DNA from: Bacteroidota bacterium
Lineage (GTDB): Bacteria; Bacteroidota; Ignavibacteria; OLB7
Assembly (NCBI GenBank): GCA_018266795.1
Contig: JAFDZV010000031.1
Coordinates: 1 to 64,000, forward strand
Length of the DNA stretch: 64,000 nt
Reading direction: 5' to 3'
Numbering within the stretch: the first letter of the stretch is position 1; the number at the start of each line of letters is the position of its first letter. The notes beneath the pieces are model-generated. The model was given only the letters and a program-made list of their open reading frames with translations, ran no database searches and had not been told where the DNA came from. Made by a program: the position numbers and the translations under genes. This document shows positions 7,856-16,934 of the stretch, one piece after another.

Positions 7856-9571
7856 TCAATTCTGACGTCTCGGGCGCGATGTGGTACCATGCCCGCCGGT
7901 ACCCTGCGGAGGCTTCACATCCTGGATGGCCGGTGCCTTCGGAAGCGTTGCGTTCAGCGCGGCGAGCGATCCGTCGCGACCGAACCAGCGGAACCCTTCC
8001 AGCCTGAACGTCGTCTCCTGCCCCTTGACCATCTTCTCGGGAAAATATTCCCCCTCGGCACGCACACTGTGACCGAGGAACTCGATTGTTGACGCCTGCC
8101 CCTCCTCGAACATCACGGTGATCGTGTCCGCCGATGCACGGTTCACGCCGTTGGGCGCATCGTTGTCGTACAGGTAGTAGATGCTCGAGGCCAGCGCTTC
8201 GGCGCGCACCCAGCGGATGGTGTCATCCTCCACATTGAACAGCAGGCGATTGCCGGCAAGCTGGTCGTAGCGCGCCGGACGCTTCCCCTCGCTGATCGCG
8301 AAGGCGTTCCCCTGAACGTCGATCAGGTGAAGCTTCTTCTCCTGCAGGCGCACCGTGATGGTGTCGCCGGTCAATTGCGACTTCTGGTACCAGACAATCG
8401 GAGACGGGCCATGCGAAGGAAGGGTGCGTACGCCGGTCACTGCGTCATCAGGTGCCCCATGCGCCGTGTCCGCGTTCCTTGCAGACGTGTCATGGCGCGT
8501 TGTGTCACGCGACTCGCGGCGCACCTTCGCGCTGTCGGTGCCGCCATGAGTGCCTTCCGAATGCGCGTGCGAACTGTCGGCGCCGGCATGAACGCTGTCG
8601 TTCCCGGCGCGCGCGGTATCGGAGCTGGAACTTCGTGCCGGCCCGAGCGAGATGACGCTGTCGTTCGGGAGATAGCGCGCGCGCGCGGCCACGGCCTGCA
8701 GATCGCCGCGAACCAACCGGACACTGTCCGTGGCAATGTACTCCTCGCGTCCCTGCCGGAAGGCCTCCATGCGAAGCGACGTAATGATCGTGGTGTCACG
8801 CCGAATAGTGCCTGCGGAATCGGCTGCGCGGCTCGTGTCGATCTGAACAAGTTTAGGAGAGCCGAGTGCAAGCGTATATCCCAGCTCCGGCTGGTAGTGA
8901 AGCGTATCACTGGCAATGGAGGACATCTGGTTTCTGTTCTTCACCACAACACTTCCAACAGCGTAGGCCTCCTTCGTGTCGCGCCAGTAGGTCAGATCGC
9001 GTGAGGTTATCGTGCCGGAATCGTTTTCGGCCCGCACCCCGCCGGTAAACACGGCCCTGCGATCCAACGTGTAGTAGTCACCGGAGGCAGCATGCAGCGT
9101 ACTCTTCTCATCCTGCAGCACAACTCCGTTGCGCAGGTGGGCCTTGCGGTCGTACATGTTGTAGTCACCGGAGCCTGCGCGGATCGTGGCCCCCTTGTCC
9201 ACAATCGTCACGCCGTTGGGTGCCATAGCAAGCCGGGTGTTGCCGTCGTACTCCGCACGGGGTGCGGTGAGCACCATGTCAGGCTGTGTCACCCGCACGT
9301 TGCCGGTCAGCACCGCATAGTTGCGCGTCTGGTACATCACAGCCCTGTCCGCCTCGATCCTCACCACCCCCTGCAGCAACACCACGTGCCCCTGCATGTC
9401 CACCACACTTTCCCCGGTGCCGGGGTCGGGATATCCGTTGAACGTGTCCGCATGCTCCAACGTGACCGGCTGCGTGGGGCCAACAGGCTGTGCATGCAGC
9501 GGCCGTACGGCGCCGCAGAGCAGCGCCGCTGCCAGAAGGACAGGGAAAGCACTATGGAGAGGCTTGAACAT
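7856..9571 (-). CDS. OstA/LptA-like organic solvent tolerance family protein
   Basis: 571 residues. A signal peptide (1-28, ending LHAQ) is followed by OstA/LptA-type beta-jellyroll repeats with the expected alternation DMQGHVVLLQGVVRIEADRA, ..GNVRVTQPDMVLTAPRAEYD, ..RNGVVLQDEKSTLHAASGDYY and FTGGVRAENDSGTITSRDLTYW. Known LptA proteins form the periplasmic bridge that carries lipopolysaccharide to LptD. This protein is far longer than E. coli LptA (~185 residues) and resembles the large OstA-like proteins of the Bacteroidota. Residues ~310-377 are a low-complexity insert rich in Asp, Ser, His, Thr and Ala, which splits the repeat array. The start was set at the Met directly before the signal peptide (9571); another Met lies 8 codons upstream. 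Confidence 0.8.
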   Translation of the reverse strand: MFKPLHSAFPVLLAAALLCGAVRPLHAQPVGPTQPVTLEHADTFNGYPDPGTGESVVDMQGHVVLLQGVVRIEADRAVMYQTRNYAVLTGNVRVTQPDMVLTAPRAEYDGNTRLAMAPNGVTIVDKGATIRAGSGDYNMYDRKAHLRNGVVLQDEKSTLHAASGDYYTLDRRAVFTGGVRAENDSGTITSRDLTYWRDTKEAYAVGSVVVKNRNQMSSIASDTLHYQPELGYTLALGSPKLVQIDTSRAADSAGTIRRDTTIITSLRMEAFRQGREEYIATDSVRLVRGDLQAVAARARYLPNDSVISLGPARSSSSDTARAGNDSVHAGADSSHAHSEGTHGGTDSAKVRRESRDTTRHDTSARNADTAHGAPDDAVTGVRTLPSHGPSPIVWYQKSQLTGDTITVRLQEKKLHLIDVQGNAFAISEGKRPARYDQLAGNRLLFNVEDDTIRWVRAEALASSIYYLYDNDAPNGVNRASADTITVMFEEGQASTIEFLGHSVRAEGEYFPEKMVKGQETTFRLEGFRWFGRDGSLAALNATLPKAPAIQDVKPPQGTGGHGTTSRPRRQN

Positions 9572-9705
9572 CCGTTCCGAAAAATAGAGGATCACCTCGA
9601 TGCAACGGGAGCCAATCGTACATGCAAGAAGAACCGACGGCCCGATCCATTCTCAACGGCATTCCCGGCCGGTCACCTCATCACGATTGGATCCGCGTAT
9701 ATGCC

Positions 9706-9733
9706 GGAAAGCCCCGTTGCTGCGGGGCTTTCC
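9706..9733. terminator. Intrinsic terminator after the acyl-CoA dehydrogenase gene
   Basis: GGAAAGCCCCG (9706-9716) pairs with CGGGGCTTTCC (9723-9733) around a 6-nt loop. It lies 34 bases beyond the stop codon of the minus-strand acyl-CoA dehydrogenase gene. The T-tract is short. Confidence 0.7.
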
Positions 9734-9766
9734 GAGAGCGTTTCCGAGTTGGATCTGCGCGGCCGC

Positions 9767-10921
9767 TCAGGCGTTCTCGCGCATCAACTCACGCGCAATC
9801 ACGATATGCTGGATCTCCGAGGTTCCTTCGTAGATCTCGGTGATCTTCGCATCGCGCAGATAGCGTTCCACCTTGTACTCGCGAACATATCCGTAGCCTC
9901 CATGCACCTGCACCGCCTCTAGGGCAACCTCCACGGCGGTCTTCGACGCAAAGAGCTTCGCCATCGCGGCCTCCTTTACAAACCGCTCGTGCTTGTCCTT
10001 CTGCGAGGCGGCACGATACACCAATGCGCGTGCGGCCGAGATCTTGGTGGCCATGTCCGCCAGCTTGAACTGGATGGCCTGAAGATCGGAGATCGGTTTG
10101 CCGAATGCCTTTCGCTCCTTGGAGTACGCCAGAGCTGCTTCGTAGGCACCCTGAGCGATGCCGAGCGCCTGCGCGGCGATACCGATGCGGCCGCCGTTAA
10201 GGGTCTCCATCGCGAGGTTGAAGCCGCGGCCTTCGGGGCCGAGCATGTTCTCAGCAGGGACGCGAACATCCTGGAATTGCAACGAACAGGTATCGCTGGA
10301 ACGAATGCCAAGCTTGTCTTCCTTTACGCCGTGCGTGAAGCCCGGCATCCCCTTCTCCACGATGAAGCAACTGATCCCCTTGTATCCCTTCTCCTTGTCC
10401 GTCTGAGCGTACACCAGGTATACATCGGCCGATGTGCCGTTCGTGATCCAGTTCTTCGTCCCGTTCAGGCTCCAGGAACCATCCTCGTTGAGCGTCGCCG
10501 TGGTTCGCTGCTGCGTGGCATCGGAACCGGCCTCGGGCTCCGAGAGGCAATATGCTCCAAGCTTCTCACCCGTTGCGAGCGGCCGAAGGAAACGCTCCTT
10601 CTGGTCGTCCGTTCCGTATGTCTCCAACGCCCAGCACACGAGAGAGTTGTTGACCGACATGATGACACCAACGGATGCGTCGACCTTGGAGACCTCCTCC
10701 ATCGCGATAACGTAGCTTACGGCGTCCAGCCCGGCCCCCCCCCACTCCGGGGATACCATCATGCCGAGAAAGCCCAGCTCACCAAGCTTCTTTACCGCAT
10801 CGGCCGGAAACTCACCCTTGATATCGCGCTCGATGGCGGTAGGCGCAACTTCGTTCTGCGCAAACTCACGTGCCGTATCACGAATCATCTCGTGGGTCTC
10901 GGTAAGGTCTAACTGCATCAT
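9767..10921 (-). CDS. Acyl-CoA dehydrogenase (short-chain type)
   Basis: 384 residues, standard for FAD-dependent acyl-CoA dehydrogenases, which oxidise acyl-CoA to trans-2-enoyl-CoA in the cytoplasm and pass electrons to ETF. The three domains are clear: N-terminal helical, middle beta-domain with AYCLSEPEAGSDATQQRT and the W-I-T-N-G motif, and C-terminal helical with GGRIGIAAQALGIAQGAYEAAL and RKAFGKPISDLQ. The catalytic base is Glu365 in IYEGTSEIQ, the position used by short- and medium-chain enzymes. No enoyl-CoA hydratase, thiolase or ETF genes are adjacent, so whether it serves fatty-acid, butyrate or branched-chain amino-acid breakdown is open. The first two codons are both ATG; either may be used. 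Confidence 0.93.
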   Translation of the reverse strand: MMQLDLTETHEMIRDTAREFAQNEVAPTAIERDIKGEFPADAVKKLGELGFLGMMVSPEWGGAGLDAVSYVIAMEEVSKVDASVGVIMSVNNSLVCWALETYGTDDQKERFLRPLATGEKLGAYCLSEPEAGSDATQQRTTATLNEDGSWSLNGTKNWITNGTSADVYLVYAQTDKEKGYKGISCFIVEKGMPGFTHGVKEDKLGIRSSDTCSLQFQDVRVPAENMLGPEGRGFNLAMETLNGGRIGIAAQALGIAQGAYEAALAYSKERKAFGKPISDLQAIQFKLADMATKISAARALVYRAASQKDKHERFVKEAAMAKLFASKTAVEVALEAVQVHGGYGYVREYKVERYLRDAKITEIYEGTSEIQHIVIARELMRENA

Positions 10922-11301
10922 CGGTATTGCGTCCCCAGGTTTGGTTGATTGGTCGATAAGAAGTCCGCGAAGTTACGAAACGTGCCATTACAGATCCGGG
11001 TGGCCGCAAACAGTGTTGCAATTGCCCGCGTCCGGCAATGCATCCGATCAGGCCTTGACAAGTGGGGTCCGCATATGCCATAATGAAGCCGGCGGAAGTC
11101 CGAAACCATCTATCGTACCGATCACCACCGGCATGTTCAATTCATTGCTCGAATACGGTCATGCGTGCTTTCAATCCTGGGATGGTTTACGGTATATTCC
11201 GCACGCCCACATGCCGCGGCCATGGTCCATTGAAACGCCGCATCGCTCGAAGCCATGCGCGGCCCGCGAAGATGCTTCAACAACCCAACCGGTGAGTTTC
11301 A
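10922..11301. other. Gene-poor region upstream of clpC, part 1
   Basis: Starts at the acyl-CoA dehydrogenase start codon. Frames on both strands lack motifs. It should contain the promoter of that minus-strand gene, but I see no clear -35/-10 pair. Confidence 0.4.
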
Positions 11302-11418
11302 ATGAAACACATGGTTGCATCGTCACTGCAGGTGAGCCTCTTCTCTCTGTTCGGGTCCACCATCCATGCCCAGCAAAACACTCAGTTGAACAGGGGTCCG
11401 GCCGGGATCTCGCCGTAA
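11302..11418 (+). pseudogene. Short open frame encoding a signal peptide, possibly the 5' remnant of an exported protein
   Basis: ATG at 11302 opens a 38-codon frame whose product looks like a complete signal peptide: MKHMV, a hydrophobic core SSLQVSLFSLFGSTI, and the cleavage end HAQ followed by QNTQ, the same HAQ ending used by other exported proteins here. A GGTGAG lies 6 bases before the ATG. The frame stops 14 residues after the predicted cleavage site. Either this is a very small secreted peptide or, more likely, the start of a broken gene. No continuation with recognisable domains was found in the other frames. Confidence 0.35.
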
Positions 11419-11515
11419 TCCACCGGACCGGCGCGGCGTGAAGGTGACGGAATTGGTATTCATGGAAGCGACAGACTTGAAAGGCGTTCGCGAGACCCGC
11501 CGATGTGACGCCGGC

Positions 11516-11529
11516 CCCCCGCGAGGGGG
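11516..11529. other. Hairpin with GNRA-type tetraloop
   Basis: CCCCC (11516-11520), GCGA (11521-11524), GGGGG (11525-11529). The short perfect stem closed by a GCGA tetraloop sits 7 bases before the tandem repeat. Confidence 0.45.
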
Positions 11530-11535
11530 TCTATG

Positions 11536-11582
11536 AGGATGGAGTATCATCACGCGAGCAGGATGAAGTATCATCACGCGAG
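11536..11582. repeat. Two tandem 23-bp repeats, 24-bp period
   Basis: Copies at 11536-11558 and 11560-11582 differ at one base (AGGATGG... versus AGGATGA...) and share the core AGTATCATCACGCGAG. A single base separates them. The spacing, close to two helical turns, would put both on the same face of the helix, as for a pair of operator sites; function is unknown. Confidence 0.7.
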
Positions 11583-12112
11583 ACGCCGATATGCGGGGCA
11601 GCGGGCGGGTTGAAGGCACGTGGATCGTGCGCGTTGGAGGGAGGAGGGATGGTTGGTTACGCGACCGGCAATTGGAGTCTACGTGAAGGAGGCAGCGCAG
11701 TTGACTGCGGATGTTCCGCGCATCGCCGGCCCGAACGAATCGGTGGCACGATGTTTGACATACAGATTGGTATCAACCCACTACCATCTGCCGGTGCCGA
11801 TCGTGCTCCGCGAGGATCTCAGACGGGAATTTGTGGGCTCCGGCCCGGACGAAGAAAGGGATTGGGCACGTTTCGGTGCGCGTGCGGAGTATGGATCGTT
11901 CGTAACATATGCGAACGGAGACGAGGGAAATCGATGGGTGGATGAATCTTTTTGCCGGCCGGCATGTTATCAATATGCAGAAGCGTCACCGTCGGGGGCG
12001 ATACGGCAGGCGATGAACTGGCAGATTGTCAGAACAGTACCGACATTGCGAAGGTAATCACTAAGGCCTCGTGGATTCCGGTTGCGGTACACGGAGGCGA
12101 AGGAATAATCAG

Positions 12113-14731
12113 ATGGAAGGCAACTTTTCCAGTCGGGTGCAGGACGTGATCAGGCTGAGCCGCGAGGAGGCACTCAGGTTGGGCCACGATTACATCGGCA
12201 CGGAGCATCTCCTGCTCGGTATCATCCGTGAAGGAGAAGGGATCGCTGTGAAGATTCTTCGGAATCTGGGTGGTGATCTGTTCAAGATCAAGAAGGCGAT
12301 CGAAGATACCGTCCGCGCTACGGGAGGGACGCTGACCATCGGCAATATCCCTCTTACCAAGCAGGCGGAGAAGGTGTTGAAGATCACCTATCTCGAGGCC
12401 AAGCTCTACAAGAACGACACGATCGGCACCGAGCACCTTCTTCTCTCGCTGCTGCGCGATGACGACAACATCGCCGCGCAGATTCTTTCGCAGTTCGGCA
12501 TCACCTACGATGCCGTTCGCGGCGAGCTGGAGAACATTCACTCCGGGAAGCCCACTTCCCCCTCCGGCGGCACCAGCCAGCAGGCCAGTGCGCCGACACG
12601 CACCCGCGAACGGCAGGAACGTGTGAAGACGCCGGTGCTGGACAACTTCGGGCGCGACCTGACGAAGCTCGCCGGCGAGGACAAGCTGGACCCGGTGATC
12701 GGACGCGAGCGTGAGATCGAGCGCGTGGCACAGATCCTTTCGCGCAGAAAGAAGAACAATCCCGTTCTCATCGGCGAGCCTGGCGTTGGCAAGACCGCCA
12801 TCGCAGAGGGCCTTGCGCTCCGCATCGTTCAGCGGAAGGTCTCCCGTGTGTTGCACGACAAGCGCATCGTCACATTGGACCTTGCGGCTCTCGTTGCCGG
12901 AACGAAGTATCGCGGGCAGTTCGAAGAGCGAATGAAGGCGGTGATGAACGAGCTCGAGAAGGCCAAGGATGTGATCCTCTTCATCGACGAGCTGCATACC
13001 ATCGTGGGAGCCGGCGGCGCTTCGGGATCGCTCGATGCCTCCAACATGTTCAAGCCCGCACTTGCGCGCGGCGATATCCAGTGCATCGGCGCCACTACGC
13101 TCGATGAGTATCGCCAGTACATCGAAAAGGATGGCGCGCTCGACCGCCGGTTCCAGAAGATCATGGTGGACCCGCCATCGGTGGATGAAACGATCCAGAT
13201 CCTCAGGAACGTGAAGGGGAAGTACGAGGAGCATCACAATGTGCGCTACACCGACGAGGCGATACGCGCCTGCGTGCTGATGTCGGAGCGCTATATCACG
13301 GACCGATTCCTTCCGGACAAGGCACTCGATGTTCTGGATGAAGTTGGCTCGCGCGTGCATCTCTCCAGCATCGTTGTCCCGAAGCATATCCTGGACCTCG
13401 AAGCCAAGATCGAGGATGTGAAGCAGCAGAAGAATCAGGTTGTCAAGAACCAGAACTTCGAGGAGGCCGCCCGCCTTCGCGATCTCGAGAAGAAGTATCA
13501 GAACGATCTTGAGACGGCCAAGGAGGAGTGGGAGCTGACTGCGAGCGAACGCGTTGTGGATGTGACCGAGGAGAAGGTTGCCGAGGTCGTGGGCATGATG
13601 ACCGGCATACCGGTAACGAAGATCGCCGAGGAAGAATCGGCCAAGCTCCTGAAGATGGCGGAGGCATTGAAGACGGAGGTTGTGGGGCAGGACGAAGCGA
13701 TCGAGCAGCTCGCCAAGGCTATCCGCCGCGCACGTGCCGGCCTGAAGGATCCGAACCGGCCGATCGGTTCATTCATCTTCCTTGGCCCCACCGGCGTGGG
13801 CAAGACGGAGCTTGTGAAGGCTCTGGCCCGCTATCTGTTCGACTCCGAGGACGCAATGGTGCGGATCGACATGTCCGAGTACATGGAGAAGTTCTCCGTC
13901 TCGCGGCTGGTTGGCGCACCTCCGGGCTATGTGGGTTATGAAGAGGGAGGCCAGCTTACCGAGAAGGTGCGTCGCAAGCCGTACTCCGTGGTGTTGCTGG
14001 ACGAGATTGAGAAGGCTCATCCCGATGTCTTCAACATTCTGCTCCAGGTGCTTGATGACGGCATCCTTACGGACAGCCTTGGTCGTCGCGTCGATTTCAA
14101 GAACACGATCATCGTGATGACCTCCAACGTTGGCGTGCGCGATATCAAGGCCGGCGGCGTGATGGGCTTCACGACCGCCGAAGATCAGGACCGCTACCAG
14201 GAGATGAAGTCCAAGATCGAGGATTCGGTGAAGCGGCTGTTCAATCCGGAGTTCCTGAACCGCGTGGACGATTCGATCGTCTTCCGCTCGCTGACCAAGC
14301 AGGACATCTTCAAGATCATCGATATTCAGATGCGCAATCTGTTGAAGCGCCTGAACGCATTGAACCTGAAGATCGAAATCGACCAGCCGGCAAAGGCATT
14401 CCTTGCCGACAAGGGATACGACGAGAAGTACGGTGCACGGCCGCTGCGTCGCACGATCCAGAAGTATGTGGAGGATGAACTGGCGGAGATGATGTTGCGC
14501 GGCGAATTCAAAGACGGCGGCCTGATCGCCGTGAGCTGCGACACGGCGAAGGGTGTGATTACCTTCACGAAGAAGGAGCCGAGCCCTGAAGCTCCGGCAG
14601 CGCTTCCGGCTGCCGAGGAGGCCGTGGTTTCCGAGCCGGAGAGCAGTGCCCCACCGGAACCGATTGCTGAATCCGCAGCGGACGAGGGAACGGAACCCGC
14701 AACCAAGGGCCGGAAGAAGACCACGAAATAA
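12113..14731 (+). CDS. clpC: ATP-dependent Clp protease ATPase subunit ClpC
   Basis: 872-residue AAA+ unfoldase that feeds substrates to ClpP. The order is standard: Clp-N double repeat (1-~145, [16 protein letters not shown] and [15 protein letters not shown]), first AAA+ with Walker A GEPGVGKT near 219-227 and ILFIDELHT, a UVR-type coiled-coil middle segment near 440-475 ([16 protein letters not shown]), second AAA+ with GPTGVGKTE near 557-565 and [14 protein letters not shown], then the C-terminal D2 domain. The UVR motif marks ClpC rather than ClpA or ClpB. An unusual Ala/Glu/Pro-rich tail of ~50 residues ends in GRKKTTK. The start at 12113 has an AAGGA site 8 bases upstream; an in-frame Met 14 codons earlier is not conserved. 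No mcsA, mcsB or ctsR neighbours are present. Confidence 0.97.
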   Translation: MEGNFSSRVQDVIRLSREEALRLGHDYIGTEHLLLGIIREGEGIAVKILRNLGGDLFKIKKAIEDTVRATGGTLTIGNIPLTKQAEKVLKITYLEAKLYKNDTIGTEHLLLSLLRDDDNIAAQILSQFGITYDAVRGELENIHSGKPTSPSGGTSQQASAPTRTRERQERVKTPVLDNFGRDLTKLAGEDKLDPVIGREREIERVAQILSRRKKNNPVLIGEPGVGKTAIAEGLALRIVQRKVSRVLHDKRIVTLDLAALVAGTKYRGQFEERMKAVMNELEKAKDVILFIDELHTIVGAGGASGSLDASNMFKPALARGDIQCIGATTLDEYRQYIEKDGALDRRFQKIMVDPPSVDETIQILRNVKGKYEEHHNVRYTDEAIRACVLMSERYITDRFLPDKALDVLDEVGSRVHLSSIVVPKHILDLEAKIEDVKQQKNQVVKNQNFEEAARLRDLEKKYQNDLETAKEEWELTASERVVDVTEEKVAEVVGMMTGIPVTKIAEEESAKLLKMAEALKTEVVGQDEAIEQLAKAIRRARAGLKDPNRPIGSFIFLGPTGVGKTELVKALARYLFDSEDAMVRIDMSEYMEKFSVSRLVGAPPGYVGYEEGGQLTEKVRRKPYSVVLLDEIEKAHPDVFNILLQVLDDGILTDSLGRRVDFKNTIIVMTSNVGVRDIKAGGVMGFTTAEDQDRYQEMKSKIEDSVKRLFNPEFLNRVDDSIVFRSLTKQDIFKIIDIQMRNLLKRLNALNLKIEIDQPAKAFLADKGYDEKYGARPLRRTIQKYVEDELAEMMLRGEFKDGGLIAVSCDTAKGVITFTKKEPSPEAPAALPAAEEAVVSEPESSAPPEPIAESAADEGTEPATKGRKKTTK

Positions 14732-14756
14732 CACACCGCACGGTGTGGAGACTATC

Positions 14757-14793
14757 GAACGCCCCGTTCCGATCAACACGGAACGGGGCGTTC
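14757..14793. terminator. Intrinsic terminator after clpC
   Basis: GAACGCCCCGTTCCG (14757-14771) and CGGAACGGGGCGTTC (14779-14793) form a perfect 15-bp stem with a 7-nt loop, 26 bases after the clpC stop. Confidence 0.8.
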
Positions 14794-15059
14794 GCATTGA
14801 ACCAGGTGAGCACCCACTCGTCGCGGGTACATCACCATGTACTGGCGACCGCATTCGCGGAACGATAAGTTGTGATCGGTTCGTTCAAGCTGTCTCCGAC
14901 CAGCTTCCTTGGCTCCGCCAGACGTGAGCCATAGAGCGGACGCCAGCACCGCATCGCCTGTCATTGAGCATCGGAGGCGTAACCAATACGCTCCTCTATC
15001 TCTGCGGATTGCCGCGATGGTGCCCCACATCTATCACACACTATCCGGAGAAAGTCGGT

Positions 15060-15476
15060 ATGAACAGACGCGCGTTTCTCACCTCGTTCTTCTCTGCACT
15101 TGCTGTCGCCATGATTGCCCTTGCGGCATCCGCCGTCCCGGCAACGGCCCAGGCGCCGATTCCAAATGCATGCTGCACGTACACCGTGGACGTCGCCGGC
15201 GTGCCGGCAACATGCCTCCCGTTCAAGCTCCTGACGCGGTGGACCGGCGGCACTGAGACTATTCTCGTCACGGCAAACGGCGTTTCCCTGCAGAACATCA
15301 CCTTCGCGCCATGCCCGCCGCCTCCTGCACAGTTCGGTTATGCATCGTTGGACGGCGGCGTTACGAAAGCGTGGTTCAATTTCCCGGCCACGTTCAACCT
15401 TGGAACGTGCTGCTATGTGGTCCGCATCGGCGTGGATGCGGCAGGATGCATCATTGTCTACGTCCGCGGATGCTGA
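15060..15476 (+). CDS. Small Cys-rich exported protein of unknown family
   Basis: 138 residues. The N terminus MNRRAFLTSFF with a long hydrophobic core and AxA-type end (ATAQA) is a signal peptide. The mature part of ~105 residues carries paired cysteines (NACCTYTVDV, LGTCCYVV) plus single ones in TCLPF, APCPPPP, AGC and the final GC, suggesting disulfides outside the cytoplasm. There is no catalytic motif that I recognise. GGAGAAAG lies 5 bases before the ATG. A frame-shifted relative lies ~400 bases downstream, so this is one member of a tandem duplication. A terminator follows. Confidence 0.7.
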   Translation: MNRRAFLTSFFSALAVAMIALAASAVPATAQAPIPNACCTYTVDVAGVPATCLPFKLLTRWTGGTETILVTANGVSLQNITFAPCPPPPAQFGYASLDGGVTKAWFNFPATFNLGTCCYVVRIGVDAAGCIIVYVRGC

Positions 15477-15535
15477 TAGCGAATCGCGGCCGGCTCGCCC
15501 ATGGGCGTCGGCCGGTTGCCGATGCAGTGTAATGC

Positions 15536-15572
15536 GAACGCCCCATTGCGGAATCGGCACAATGGGGCGTTC
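15536..15572. terminator. Intrinsic terminator
   Basis: GAACGCCCCATTG (15536-15548) pairs with CAATGGGGCGTTC (15560-15572) around an 11-nt loop. It lies 60 bases after the Cys-rich gene. Confidence 0.75.
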
Positions 15573-15881
15573 CTGTGTCAGGAAGCGGGTACGCTTTCCA
15601 TCGCGGCCGAGCGGTGTTATCGCGCGCTGTTCATGCCGGCGATGGTGCATCACGGATGTTTCGTTCATTGCCGCCAACACGCACTCCGCTCTACTCCGGA
15701 CGGCCGCGCACGCCTCGGACGGATGCGTTCACCCGTACGGATCCGTCGTAATCTTCGCATGCTCGTCGCTTCCGCCAATCGCATACTGCGCGATGGGCAA
15801 TGAAAGAGTATGTGTTCTATCCGGACGACCGACCACCGTGCAATTCATTCATTTCTCATTTCAACACGGAGGAAGTGTCAC
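15573..15881. other. Spacer before the decayed paralog, no gene seen
   Basis: About 310 bases with no convincing coding frame. The right end carries ACGGAGGAAG, a good ribosome-binding site for the ATG at 15882. Confidence 0.4.
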
Positions 15882-16215
15882 ATGAACAAAACAATCTCCA
15901 CCTCGTCGATACTGATGGCTCTCGCCATCTATGGTTGTTGTATTCGCAGTGGCCGGCGCGCCAGCCCACACGCACCAGAATCTGGCCTGCTGTGCGTACT
16001 CGGCGGATGTTGATGGGATCGATCCGGCCTGCTTCCCGTTCCGCGTTCTTACAAACCCGGGGACCTGGATTGCAGGACGTTCAGGCGATCACGGCAAACG
16101 GCGTAACCGCCTACCCGATCGTGCCGCCGAACGTTCCGCCCTGTCCTCCGGCACCCGGGGTTCGCCGGATAACGGCACAACGCCTGCGGTCTGGAATTTT
16201 CCTGCGACCACGTGA
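15882..16215 (+). pseudogene. Frame-shifted decayed paralog of the Cys-rich exported protein
   Basis: A GGAGGAAG site and ATG begin MNKTISTSSILMALAI, then the match to the upstream gene jumps between frames. HQNLACCAYSADVDGIDPAC...PFRVLT aligns with NACCTYTVDVAGVPATCLPFKLLT in a second frame. ITANGVTAYPIVPPNVPPCPP aligns with VTANGVSLQNITFAPCPPPP in a third. VWNFPAT aligns with WFNFPAT back in the second. At least three indels are needed, and a TGA follows. The copy is therefore a pseudogene, unless the indels are assembly errors. Confidence 0.7.
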
Positions 16216-16303
16216 GCGGTTATGCAAACGCACGCGGCACAACGGGCGCACTGCATGGTGTGCCCGTTATCGTCCCTTTACCCTGCCCAACGACATTCGG
16301 CTG

Positions 16304-16333
16304 TTGTGCAGCGTTGAACCGATTGCGTATAAT
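16304..16333 (+). promoter_or_regulatory. Possible promoter for the 147-residue exported protein
   Basis: Exact TATAAT at 16328-16333 with TTGTGC at 16304-16309 (18-bp spacer), 45 bases before the start codon. The -35 match is weak. Confidence 0.35.
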
Positions 16334-16378
16334 CGCTCTCGTCTCGTTCCATTCAATCCTCATTAACTGGACATCATC

Positions 16379-16822
16379 ATGAAAACGCTGGTCTGCCTTG
16401 CCTTTCTGCTGTCGGCCGCACTGCCCGCGCTTGCCCAGCGCGATGACGGTACATCGATGACACCGATTATCGAGCGCGCAAACAAGGTAGTCGCGATGCT
16501 CGAGAAGAAGAACATGGAAGTGGTGCGCGTGGAGCTGGACATCGTTGCCGGCGAGAAGGAAACATCGCGCTATCTTTCGGACTCGTGGACATACGGTGCG
16601 ATTGCCGTGGCGGACGATCGTGTTGACGATCTGGACCTTTACGTGTTCAAGGAAGTGGATGGCGAGTGGGTGCAGGTAAAGAAGGACGACACCGAAGACG
16701 CAACGCCCGCCGTTGTCATCAAGCCGGGCGCCACCAGCCTCTACAAGTTCGTAGTGAAGGCCCACAAGTATGCCAACGGAGCCACCGCCGCACACTACGC
16801 CCTCGTGATCTATCACGAATAA
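16379..16822 (+). CDS. Exported protein of unknown function
   Basis: 147 residues with a clean signal peptide (MKTLVCLAFLLSAALPALAQ). The mature part has an amphipathic helix (TPIIERANKVVAMLEKKNMEV) followed by a beta-rich segment with a DDRVDDLDLYVFKEVDGEWVQV core and a final HYALVIYHE strand. The beta half resembles pre-peptidase-type C-terminal sandwich domains, in which an aspartate-rich loop precedes the L-D-L-Y-V strand. That comparison rests on pattern only. There is no good Shine-Dalgarno, but a TATAAT lies 45 bases upstream. It may be transcribed alone; the next gene begins 112 bases downstream. Confidence 0.65.
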   Translation: MKTLVCLAFLLSAALPALAQRDDGTSMTPIIERANKVVAMLEKKNMEVVRVELDIVAGEKETSRYLSDSWTYGAIAVADDRVDDLDLYVFKEVDGEWVQVKKDDTEDATPAVVIKPGATSLYKFVVKAHKYANGATAAHYALVIYHE

Positions 16823-16934
16823 TCGTATCGCTCGTTCGTCATGACGGATATCCCGACGCGGTGTCCCGCCATGAAGGCGCGGGCGCCGCGTTACGGTTTC
16901 CTATCGACGATGCATTCGAGCATGTGAAACGGCC

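Larger units (their letters stand above)
11419..12112. other. Gene-poor region upstream of clpC, part 2
   Basis: Almost 700 bases with no supportable gene. It contains a C5-GCGA-G5 hairpin (11516-11529), two tandem copies of a 23-bp repeat (11536-11582), and the clpC promoter region. The open frames here have unusual composition and no recognisable family. Confidence 0.4.

Noticed and set aside
11620-12057. 145-codon plus-strand open frame before clpC
   Set aside because: Competing frames of similar length overlap it, it has no ribosome-binding site or motif, and its composition is unlike neighbouring genes.
12029-13387. Long minus-strand open frame opposite clpC
   Set aside because: ClpC motifs are uninterrupted on the plus strand. 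The antisense frame is a codon-bias artefact.
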